Origin: an uncultured Lachnospiraceae bacterium
GTDB lineage: Bacteria > Bacillota > Clostridia > Lachnospirales > Lachnospiraceae
Length of the DNA stretch: 64,000 nt
Reading direction: 5' to 3'
NCBI GenBank assembly: GCA_900550235.1
Contig: URRQ01000002.1
Location: 46,214 to 110,213 of the forward strand
The stretch's first letter is position 1, and every line of letters begins with the position of its first letter. The notes under the pieces were generated by a model that was not told where the DNA came from, made no database searches, and saw only the letters and a list, made by a program, of their open reading frames with translations. Of the stretch, positions 9,501-16,062 are shown in pieces. The position numbers and the translations under genes are program-made.

Positions 9501-10834
9501 TCATTGAGTTGTACGCTGTCCACGGTATTATTTTTAATCTTGATACATTTCATATCCTGGCCGCCGATATCCAAAATGCAATCTACATTTGGGTCAAAAT
9601 ATGCGGCAGCATAGTAATGAGAAATGGTTTCTACTTCTCCTTCATCTAAAAGGAGAGCCGCCTTTATCAATGCTTCTCCGTAACCGGTAGAACAAGAGTG
9701 GACAATCTCGACACCTTTCGGAAGCTGACTGTAAATATCTTTAAGCGCAGCAATGGTTGTTCCGAGCGGATCACCGTCATTGTTGTGATAGAAGGAATAG
9801 AGCAAAGTCCCGTCTTCACCGACGAGGGCTGCTTTTGTAGTGGTAGATCCGGCATCAATACCGAGAAAACACTTTCCTTGATAGGTAGCAAGATCCTTTA
9901 CCGGGACTTGATGTTTCGCATGTCTTTCTTCAAAAGCATCATATTGCGCTTGGCTTTTGAAAAGAGGCTCCATTCTCTCGACTTCAAAATCCATATGAAT
10001 ATGATTGGCAAGGCGAGTCTGTAAAGTCTGTATAGATACGGAAGTATCGTGTTTGGCATTTAACGCTGAGCCGATAGCTGCAAACAAATGAGAATGATTT
10101 GGAGCAATAATGTGCTCATCATCTAAATGCAAGGTTCTGATAAATGCAGTTCTTAGTTCTGAAAGAAAGTGAAGTGGACCGCCTAAAAAGGCAACATGGC
10201 CACGGATTGGTTTTCCACAGGCAAGACCGCTGATAGTTTGATTTACGACTGCTTGAAAAATAGAAGCAGAGAGGTCTTCTTTGGTGGCTCCTTCGTTGAT
10301 CAATGGCTGGATATCCGACTTGGCGAATACACCACAACGGGCAGCAATGGTATAGAGCGCCTGATAGTTTTTGGCATATTCGTTTAATCCCATTGCATCT
10401 GTCTGAAGCAATGACGCCATTTGGTCGATAAAAGATCCGGTACCGCCAGCACAAATTCCATTCATACGTTGTTCCACGTTACCGCCCTCGAAGTAGATGA
10501 TTTTAGCATCTTCTCCGCCAAGCTCGATAGCAACATCTGTCTGAGGAGCATAGTCCTGCAGAGCGGCTGATACTGCGATGACCTCTTGCACAAAAGGAAC
10601 ATCTAAATGTTTGGCTAATGTAAGTCCGCCGGATCCGGTGATGACCGGAGAGACAAGTATAGTCCCCAGTTTGTGGATTGCGCGGCTTAAAAGGTCGGAC
10701 AATGTTTCTTGAATATTTGCAAAATGACGTTCGTAATCGGAAAATAATACTTCGTGTTCATTGTTTAAAATTGCGATTTTTACTGTAGTAGAACCAATAT
10801 CAATCCCTAATCTATATATTTGTTTTTGATTCAT
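6587..10834 (-). CDS. Fused 2-hydroxyacyl-CoA dehydratase activase / DUF2229 protein
   Basis: A 1415-aa protein. Two BadF/HgdC-type ATPase domains come first: GIDIGSTT at 10-17 and LGIDAGSTTTK near 324-334. Each keeps the cysteines that hold a bridging [4Fe-4S] cluster in activases: Cys128 (NGICAGGTGSF) and Cys167 (ARCGVF) in the first, Cys447 (NEACSSGCGSF) and Cys486 (TRCTVF) in the second. A four-Cys patch (CKGCTNNC, then NRCEKG) opens the DUF2229/HgdB-like part, which carries more cysteines in NDACYP, GGGCRAS and TQPFGCLP. Known activases use ATP to inject an electron into a dehydratase or double-cubane partner; here activator and acceptor seem to be in one chain. I start at 10834, preceded by AGGAGT; the extension to 10864 has no ribosome binding site. 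The substrate is unknown. Confidence 0.85.
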   Translation of the reverse strand: MNQKQIYRLGIDIGSTTVKIAILNNEHEVLFSDYERHFANIQETLSDLLSRAIHKLGTILVSPVITGSGGLTLAKHLDVPFVQEVIAVSAALQDYAPQTDVAIELGGEDAKIIYFEGGNVEQRMNGICAGGTGSFIDQMASLLQTDAMGLNEYAKNYQALYTIAARCGVFAKSDIQPLINEGATKEDLSASIFQAVVNQTISGLACGKPIRGHVAFLGGPLHFLSELRTAFIRTLHLDDEHIIAPNHSHLFAAIGSALNAKHDTSVSIQTLQTRLANHIHMDFEVERMEPLFKSQAQYDAFEERHAKHQVPVKDLATYQGKCFLGIDAGSTTTKAALVGEDGTLLYSFYHNNDGDPLGTTIAALKDIYSQLPKGVEIVHSCSTGYGEALIKAALLLDEGEVETISHYYAAAYFDPNVDCILDIGGQDMKCIKIKNNTVDSVQLNEACSSGCGSFIETFAKSLNYTVEDFAHEALFAKNPIDLGTRCTVFMNSKVKQAQKEGASVADISAGLAYSVIKNALYKVIKVSDASELGKNIVVQGGTFYNNAVLRSLELIADCEVVRPDIAGIMGAFGAALIARERYRECKGTTMLPIEEIEQLKYSTTMAKCKGCTNNCRLTINTFSGNRRFITGNRCEKGLGKEKKSSDLPNLFAYKNARYFQYTPLEESEAVRGTVGLPRVLNMYENYPFWFTFFHTLKFRVILSPASTHKIYELGIESIPSESECYPAKLVHGHIKWLIEQNVPFIFYPCIPYEREEFKDANNHYNCPIVTSYAENIKNNVDEISSGTVDFMNPFMSFQSEETLYSRLVEEIGNKFHIPSEEIKNAVHLAWEELASCREDIRRKGEETIDYLDKTGKRGIVLAGRPYHIDPEVNHGIPELINSYDIAVLTEDSISHLHQVERPLIVMDQWMYHSRLYAAANYVKTKDNLDLIQLNSFGCGLDAVTTDAVSDILTQSGKIYTSLKIDEVNNLGAARIRIRSLLAAIRVREEKELTRTIQPSSIKKIPFTKEMRKDYTILCPQMSPIHFDLVEPAMRSCGYHIEVLKNDSKSAVNTGLKYVNNDACYPSLIVVGQIMEAILSRKYDINRIAVIITQTGGGCRASNYIGFIRRALKKAGYEHIPVISLNLSGIEENPGFKITLPLLLKAVYSLIFGDIFMRTLYRMRPYEVTPGSADALHEKWKKKCIDFLQKKYPGKHEFNKLCREIIEDFDRLPIHEIRKPRVGIVGEILVKFHPTANNHLVELLEQEGAEAVVPDLLDFFLYCFYNANFKASNLGMSKMAAKKSNLGIKAVEWFRAPAAKAFAESKHFTPPAQIDKLANMAKEIVSLGNQTGEGWFLTGEMLELIENGATNIVCTQPFGCLPNHIVGKGVIKELRHKHPEANIVAIDYDPGASEVNQLNRIKLMLSTANKNMRESN

Positions 10835-10907
10835 TTTTCGACTCCTAACGTGTAATTGTATCAATTACTTCCTATTAAATGTGTTTATCTTTTTTTTAGC
10901 AACCTAC

Positions 10908-10936
10908 ATTATACGACAATCATTTTAAAAAGACAA
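10908..10936 (-). promoter_or_regulatory. Promoter of the activase/DUF2229 gene
   Basis: On the minus strand TTGTCT (10931-10936) and TATAAT (10908-10913) are exactly 17 bases apart. It leaves a 5' leader of about 70 bases before the ATG at 10834. Confidence 0.65.
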
Positions 10937-11025
10937 TTGCAAATTTATGAATTATTTTTCGATATTTGGACGAAATATGGGCAATTTCTATAAATGTTAA
11001 AATGCTGTAAACTTATACAGCGTAA

Positions 11026-11054
11026 TTGACAAACGTATATAGAAACTGTAGAAT
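11026..11054 (+). promoter_or_regulatory. Promoter of the rhomboid-like gene
   Basis: TTGACA (11026-11031) and TAGAAT (11049-11054) are 17 bases apart. GGAGGAG at 11078-11084 is the ribosome binding site of the next gene. The 258-base region between the divergent genes (10835-11092) holds only these two promoters. Confidence 0.7.
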
Positions 11055-11092
11055 GACACTATGTTAAAAAATATATTGGAGGAGTCGTTTTT

Positions 11093-11965
11093 ATGAATTG
11101 GATTCAGAAAATGGAACGTAAATTTGGCCGTTATGCAATCAATAATCTGATGTATTATATCATTATTTTGTATATCGTCGGATACTTGGTTGATATGCTC
11201 AATCCGGGATTTTTCTATTCTTATTTGTCTTTAAATGTAGAGGCAATCTTGCATGGGCAGGTGTGGAGATTGGTAACGTTCCTTGCACAGCCTATGGATA
11301 CAAGTATTATATTTCTTGTATTCGCATTACATTTGTATTATATGATCGGACAGCATTTGGAAGCACAGTGGGGTGCATTTCGTTTTAATCTGTACTTTTT
11401 TGCGGGTGTGTTGTTCCATATTATCGCAGCGTTTATTGTATATTTCGCGACAGGTGTTTCAATGCCGATTGGTACAACTTATTTGAATTTGTCATTGTTT
11501 TTTGCGTTTGCAGCGCTTTATCCGAATGTGGAATTCTTGTTATTCTTTATCATTCCGGTTAAAGTAAAATATTTGGCGCTTTTCGATGGACTGTTTTTCG
11601 GATATACGATTTTGCAGGCGTTCATGCCAGCCTATGGCGGTTCTCCATATATTGGAGTGATCTACCATGCGAGAGCGATTGCTGCGGCAGTGTCGTTGCT
11701 TAATTTCGTGATTTTTTATTTTCCTTCTAGAAACGTCAAAGCATATTCGCCAAAGCAGGTGCATAGAAGAAAGAAATTCCAAAAGGAGATTCGTAATGCG
11801 GGAGTAAACAAGGAAGCGGCAAAAGTAGGTGCAAAGCATCGCTGTGCGGTTTGCGGACGAACAGAATTAGATGATCCGAGTCTTGAATTTAGATATTGTT
11901 CAAAATGTAATGGAGCTTATGAGTATTGTCAGGATCACTTATTTACTCATGAACATGTAAAATAG
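11093..11965 (+). CDS. Rhomboid-like membrane protein with C-terminal zinc ribbon, catalytic Ser missing
   Basis: A 290-aa polytopic membrane protein with about six transmembrane segments between residues 20 and 210, then a basic linker and a Cys cluster (Cys251, 254, 269, 272, 279) typical of a zinc ribbon. The rhomboid fold is suggested by HGQVWRLVTFLAQP (the conserved WR motif) and by the hydrophobic pattern. The GxSG catalytic motif is not present: the matching region reads PIGTTYLNLSLFF. A histidine remains in VIYHARAIAAAV. It is therefore probably a pseudo-protease (iRhom/Derlin-like in principle) rather than an active protease. It lies 36 bases upstream of pyk and is probably cotranscribed with it. 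The function is unknown. Confidence 0.7.
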   Translation: MNWIQKMERKFGRYAINNLMYYIIILYIVGYLVDMLNPGFFYSYLSLNVEAILHGQVWRLVTFLAQPMDTSIIFLVFALHLYYMIGQHLEAQWGAFRFNLYFFAGVLFHIIAAFIVYFATGVSMPIGTTYLNLSLFFAFAALYPNVEFLLFFIIPVKVKYLALFDGLFFGYTILQAFMPAYGGSPYIGVIYHARAIAAAVSLLNFVIFYFPSRNVKAYSPKQVHRRKKFQKEIRNAGVNKEAAKVGAKHRCAVCGRTELDDPSLEFRYCSKCNGAYEYCQDHLFTHEHVK

Positions 11966-12001
11966 CAACAAGATTGAATTGATTAGGAAAGAGGGAAAAA
12001 C

Positions 12002-13438
12002 ATGAGAAAAACAAAAATCATATGTACAATGGGACCGAATGCAGATAACAGAGAAGTGATGAAAAAGTTAGTGGAAAACGGGATGAATATTGCTCGTTTT
12101 AATTTCTCTCATGGAACTCACGAAGAACAAAAAGAAAGGATGGACTTATTAAAGTCCGTGCGCGACGAAGTGGGAAGACCAGTCGCCATTTTGTTGGATA
12201 CAAAAGGGCCGGAGATTCGTACGGGAGTATTAAAAGACGGCAAAAAAGTAATGCTTTCAGAAGGGGATAAATTTGTACTCACAACAGAACAGATTGTTGG
12301 AGATGAACATAGGGTATCGATTACATATGATGGATTGATCGAGGATGTGGAGCCAGGTAAGAGAATCCTGATTGATGATGGTTTGATTGAATTAGAAGTA
12401 AAAGGGATTCATGATACGGAGATTACTTGTATTATCCTTAATGGTGGAGAATTAGGAGAAAGAAAAGGTGTGAATGTGCCGAATGTTGCAGTTCGTCTTC
12501 CGGCTCTCACTGAAAAAGATAAAGAGGATATCCGTTTTGGTGTAGAACAAGGTGTAGACTTTATTGCGGCTTCGTTTGTACGTTCGGTGGAAGGTGTCCT
12601 TGAAATAAAATCACTGTTAAAAGAATGTGGCAAACCATATCTTCCGGTTATTGCGAAAATTGAGAATGCAGAGGGTATCAAAAATATTGATGAGATCATT
12701 CATTGTGCAGATGGAATCATGGTTGCCCGTGGAGATCTTGGAGTGGAAATTCCGGCAGAACAAGTTCCATATCTGCAGAAGATGCTGATTCAGAAATGTA
12801 ATGATAATTTCAAACCTGTTATTACAGCTACGCAGATGCTGGATTCTATGATTCGAAACCCTCGTCCGACAAGAGCGGAAGTGACGGATGTGGCGAATGC
12901 AGTATATGATGGGACAGATGCTGTCATGTTATCAGGAGAAACGGCACAGGGAAAATATCCTGTAGAAGCGCTTCAAATGATGGTACAGATCGTAAAAAAT
13001 ACAGAAGAACATTTGGATTATGATATGCTGCTTCAAAAGGCGCAAGAGCATCGTAAGAAAAGCATCTCAAGTGCAATTGGATATTCGTCCGTTGCTACAG
13101 CAGCGAACTTGAATGCAAAGTGTATTTTAACCCCAACAATGTCAGGTGCAACAGCAAGAGTTGTGTCTAAGTTCAAACCGAAGGCAGATATCATAGGGGT
13201 AACTCCGAATGAAGAAGTGCTTCGTAAGATGCAGATTTTTTGGGGAGTGTGTCCTGCAAAATCTATAGAATGTCATACAACAGAAGATATCTGCAACGAA
13301 GCAATTGACTTAGCGACAGCGAAGCAATTTGTAGAATCAGGAGATATAGTAGTTCTTACTGCAGGAATCCCGTCACCGGTAATTCAAAAGAGCCGGGATG
13401 GTGTGAGCAATATGATGAGAATTGTTGTGGTGGAATAG
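12002..13438 (+). CDS. pyk: Pyruvate kinase
   Basis: Pyruvate kinase (478 aa) makes pyruvate and ATP from phosphoenolpyruvate in the last step of glycolysis. Visible family motifs are RKTKIICTMGP at the N-terminus, NIARFNFSHG, LLDTKGPEIRTG, AKIENAEG, MVARGDLGVE and the long TATQMLDSMIRNPRPTRAE signature containing the catalytic region. The C-terminal domain ends near SRDGVSNMMRIVVVE, so the extra PEP-utiliser-like domain found in Bacillus pyruvate kinase is absent. The ribosome binding site is GAAAGAGGG. It follows the rhomboid-like gene closely and precedes lysA by 36 bases. Confidence 0.97.
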   Translation: MRKTKIICTMGPNADNREVMKKLVENGMNIARFNFSHGTHEEQKERMDLLKSVRDEVGRPVAILLDTKGPEIRTGVLKDGKKVMLSEGDKFVLTTEQIVGDEHRVSITYDGLIEDVEPGKRILIDDGLIELEVKGIHDTEITCIILNGGELGERKGVNVPNVAVRLPALTEKDKEDIRFGVEQGVDFIAASFVRSVEGVLEIKSLLKECGKPYLPVIAKIENAEGIKNIDEIIHCADGIMVARGDLGVEIPAEQVPYLQKMLIQKCNDNFKPVITATQMLDSMIRNPRPTRAEVTDVANAVYDGTDAVMLSGETAQGKYPVEALQMMVQIVKNTEEHLDYDMLLQKAQEHRKKSISSAIGYSSVATAANLNAKCILTPTMSGATARVVSKFKPKADIIGVTPNEEVLRKMQIFWGVCPAKSIECHTTEDICNEAIDLATAKQFVESGDIVVLTAGIPSPVIQKSRDGVSNMMRIVVVE

Positions 13439-13474
13439 AAGACAGCATAGGAGAAACGAAAGGAATGAGAAACC

Positions 13475-14749
13475 ATGGAGAAGAAGACATTTGTGACGAA
13501 AGAACAACTGGAAGAAATTGTAAAAGAATACCCAACTCCTTTTCATCTTTATGATGAAAAAGGGATACGTGAGAATATGAAGGCGTTGAAAGATGCGTTT
13601 GCGTGGAATCCGGGATATAAGGAGTATTTTGCAGTGAAAGCGAATCCGAATCCGTTTTTAATTCGTATTCTGCGGGAGTACGGCTGTGGATGTGACTGTT
13701 CATCTTATACAGAATTGCTTTTATCGGAGGCAATCGGCGCAACAGGAGATCAGATTATGTTTTCTTCTAATGCAACACCGGCAGAAGAATATAAACTGGC
13801 AGATCGACTTGGAGCGATCATTAATTTGGATGATATTACACATATTGAATTTTTGGAAGAGACAATCGGACACATTCCAAAGACAATTAGCTGTCGCTAT
13901 AATCCGGGAGGTATTTTTAAAATCAGCAATGATATTATGGATAACCCGGGGGACGCGAAATATGGAATGACAACTGAACAGCTTTTCGAAGCATTTAAGA
14001 TATTGAAAGAAAAAGGGGTTGAGGAGTTCGGAATTCATGCGTTTCTTGCAAGCAATACAGTGACGAACGAGTATTATCCGATGCTCGCAAAAATATTGTT
14101 TGAAGTGGCTGTGAAATTGCAAAAAGAAACAGGTGCGCATATTAAATTCATCAATCTGTCCGGAGGAATCGGGATTCCTTATAAACCAGAACAAAAGCCG
14201 AATGATATCAAAGTGATTGGAGAAGGTGTTCGAAAAGTATATGAAGAAGTACTTGTTCCGGCGGGGATGGGGGATGTAGCAATCTATACAGAACTAGGAA
14301 GATATGTGACAGGTCCATATGGCTGCCTTGTAACAAGGGCGATTCATGAAAAGCATACGCACAAAGAATATATTGGTTGTGACGCTTGTGCGGTAAACCT
14401 TATGAGACCTGCGATGTACGGGGCGTATCATCATATTACTGTAATGGGAAAAGAGAAGGAACCTCATGACCATAAATACGATATTACAGGTTCACTTTGT
14501 GAAAACAATGATAAATTTGCCATAGATCGGTTACTTCCTGAGATTGAGATCGGTGATATCCTTGTGATTCACGATACCGGAGCACATGGTTATTCGATGG
14601 GATACAACTATAACGGAAAATTACGTTCAGCGGAACTTCTTTTAAAAGAAGATGGGACTGTGGAATTGATTCGTCGTGCAGAGACTCCGGAAGATTATTT
14701 TGCGACGTTTGATTGTTTTGAAATCGGTAAAAAACTTTGTAGAAAATAA
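13475..14749 (+). CDS. lysA: Diaminopimelate decarboxylase
   Basis: A 424-aa group IV PLP-dependent decarboxylase with an alanine-racemase-like barrel. The PLP lysine is in YFAVKANPNP. The glycine-rich phosphate site is NLSGGIGIPY and the second active-site loop is GSLCENNDKFAIDR, which contains the Cys-Glu pair contributed across the dimer. The reaction would be meso-diaminopimelate to L-lysine. It is longer than some short carboxynorspermidine-type relatives and carries the DapDC-type tail DTGAHGYSMGYNYNGKLRSA. AAAGGA lies 10-15 bases upstream of the ATG. The gene is downstream of pyk without an obvious terminator between them. Confidence 0.87.
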   Translation: MEKKTFVTKEQLEEIVKEYPTPFHLYDEKGIRENMKALKDAFAWNPGYKEYFAVKANPNPFLIRILREYGCGCDCSSYTELLLSEAIGATGDQIMFSSNATPAEEYKLADRLGAIINLDDITHIEFLEETIGHIPKTISCRYNPGGIFKISNDIMDNPGDAKYGMTTEQLFEAFKILKEKGVEEFGIHAFLASNTVTNEYYPMLAKILFEVAVKLQKETGAHIKFINLSGGIGIPYKPEQKPNDIKVIGEGVRKVYEEVLVPAGMGDVAIYTELGRYVTGPYGCLVTRAIHEKHTHKEYIGCDACAVNLMRPAMYGAYHHITVMGKEKEPHDHKYDITGSLCENNDKFAIDRLLPEIEIGDILVIHDTGAHGYSMGYNYNGKLRSAELLLKEDGTVELIRRAETPEDYFATFDCFEIGKKLCRK

Positions 14750-14840
14750 TGACAGTCGTATTTAATACAAACCAATAGATTTAGAAGAATTGTTTTGCAT
14801 AGTATATGAAAAAATAAATTTAAAAAATTTAAAATTTTAC

Positions 14841-14869
14841 TTGCATAATTCATAATAGTGTGATAGAAT
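14841..14869 (+). promoter_or_regulatory. Promoter of tRNA-Leu
   Basis: TTGCAT (14841-14846) and TAGAAT (14864-14869) are 17 bases apart, about 43 bases upstream of the mature tRNA. The gap between lysA and the ECF gene (14750-15070) otherwise contains only the tRNA and its terminator. Confidence 0.65.
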
Positions 14870-14911
14870 AAATCTCGGTTGAAAATGGTGGAGATATAAT
14901 TCTCCACGCAA

Positions 14912-14995
14912 GCCGATGTGGCGGAATTGGCAGACGCATCAGACTCAAAATCTGACGTGGGCGACTACGTACCGGTTCGAGTCCGGTCATCGGCA
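14912..14995 (+). tRNA. tRNA-Leu (anticodon CAA)
   Basis: An 84-nt class II tRNA. The acceptor stem GCCGATG pairs with CATCGGC, and A is the discriminator base. The anticodon stem TCAGA/TCTGA closes the loop CTCAAAA, placing CAA at positions 34-36. A long variable arm (GTGGGCGACTAC) and the T-loop GGTTCGAGTCC confirm a leucine tRNA. The 3' CCA is not encoded. It reads UUG codons. Confidence 0.95.
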
Positions 14996-15000
14996 TTATA

Positions 15001-15043
15001 AAAGTGGTAGTATGGTTCATGAACTGTATTATCACTTTTTTTC
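15001..15043 (+). terminator. Terminator after tRNA-Leu
   Basis: A 19-base arm starting AAAGTGGTAGTATGG (15001-15019) pairs, with G-U wobbles, with the arm ending ATTATCACTTT (15020-15038). A run of T follows. Confidence 0.8.
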
Positions 15044-15070
15044 AATCTATAAATAGTTAGGAGTGAGGAT

Positions 15071-15616
15071 ATGAAGATAAAAGAGGCAGAAAAAGTTAGT
15101 GGCAAGGTGACAAAAATGGTGTTCGGAGGCCTTTTGATCGCACTGGGGATTTTATTGCCGCAGGCATTCCATATATTTGGAACTGCAGGTGGGGGAACAT
15201 TTCTTCCAATTCATATTCCAATTTTGATGGCAGGACTTGTATTGGGACCGTATTATGGCGGGATAATTGGAGTGATTGTACCAATTCTAAGTTCTGTTTT
15301 GACAGGAATGCCACCGGTACCAAAAGTTTATTTTATGATTGTGGAATTGGCAGCATACGGAATTGTGGCAGGAATAATGATTCGGAAAAGAAATGTATAT
15401 GTTAGTCTTTTGATTGCAATGGTAGCAGGTAGAATGCTGTATGGAGCAGCGCTTGTTTGTGGCGTAAAACTCTTTCATATCACAGCTCCATTTGCAAATC
15501 AGGCGGCATTTTTCGGTGGAATTGTTACGGGAATTCCTGGAATTGTGATCCAGCTTTTGGTGCTTCCAATCCTTTATACTGCATTAAAAAAGGGAGGATT
15601 CACATTTGAACGATAG
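15071..15616 (+). CDS. ECF transporter S component, substrate unknown
   Basis: A 181-aa membrane protein with about six hydrophobic segments and the overall pattern of an energy-coupling factor S component (substrate-binding subunit). VFGGLLIALGILLPQAFH starts the first helix, and HIPILMAGLVLGPYYGG is the typical HxxP region between helices. The ATPase (EcfA) and T subunits are not nearby, so it would be a group II S component sharing a common ECF module. I cannot assign the vitamin or metabolite; no riboswitch is visible upstream. The next gene overlaps by 11 bases, which ties this transporter to a DUF1893 protein. Confidence 0.85.
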   Translation: MKIKEAEKVSGKVTKMVFGGLLIALGILLPQAFHIFGTAGGGTFLPIHIPILMAGLVLGPYYGGIIGVIVPILSSVLTGMPPVPKVYFMIVELAAYGIVAGIMIRKRNVYVSLLIAMVAGRMLYGAALVCGVKLFHITAPFANQAAFFGGIVTGIPGIVIQLLVLPILYTALKKGGFTFER

Positions 15617-16049
15617 ATTGAAAACTGCGATAAATATTTTAGATGAGCGACAGAAAAGTTGTGTTATTCTTGATGAAAACGGAGAAATCAGGACATCAGA
15701 TGCGATTGGGATCAAGCCATTGATGACAGAACTACGTGTAAATAAACAAGCGTTTGCCGGATGCGTAATTGCAGATAAAGTGATCGGAAAAGCTGCGGCG
15801 CTTATGGCTGTTCTTGGCAAGGCAGAAGCGGTTTATGGTAGAATTATGAGCCAAAATGCGGAGGAATTCTTAAAAAATGCCGGAATAGAGTACAGATATG
15901 GTGAATTAGTTCCTTATATAGAGAATCGAACAAAAGACGGAAGATGTCCAATGGAAGAAACGGTATTAGAAATAGATTCTCCGTTAGAAGCCTTTGAGGC
16001 GCTGGAGAAGACAATCGCAAAATTAATGGCACAAAAAACTGGACAGTAA
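15606..16049 (+). CDS. DUF1893 domain protein
   Basis: A 147-aa soluble protein that fits the DUF1893 family: CVILDENGEIRTSDAIGIKP is the N-terminal strand region and GKAAALMAVLGKAEAVYGRI the central helix. A solved Thermotoga member has, as far as I recall, a cytidine-deaminase-like fold; the biochemical role is unknown. It starts with TTG at 15606. This is supported by AGGGAGG at 15591-15597, 8 bases upstream, and by the absence of an ATG before the conserved N-terminus. It overlaps the ECF S-component gene by 11 bases, so translation is probably coupled. It may act on the transported substrate, which is an inference from gene order. Confidence 0.8.
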   Translation: MNDRLKTAINILDERQKSCVILDENGEIRTSDAIGIKPLMTELRVNKQAFAGCVIADKVIGKAAALMAVLGKAEAVYGRIMSQNAEEFLKNAGIEYRYGELVPYIENRTKDGRCPMEETVLEIDSPLEAFEALEKTIAKLMAQKTGQ

Positions 16050-16062
16050 TGGAGAGGTTAAA

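Noticed and set aside
15044..15070. Riboswitch before the ECF S-component
   Set aside because: Only 27 bases lie between the tRNA terminator and the gene, too short for any known vitamin riboswitch.
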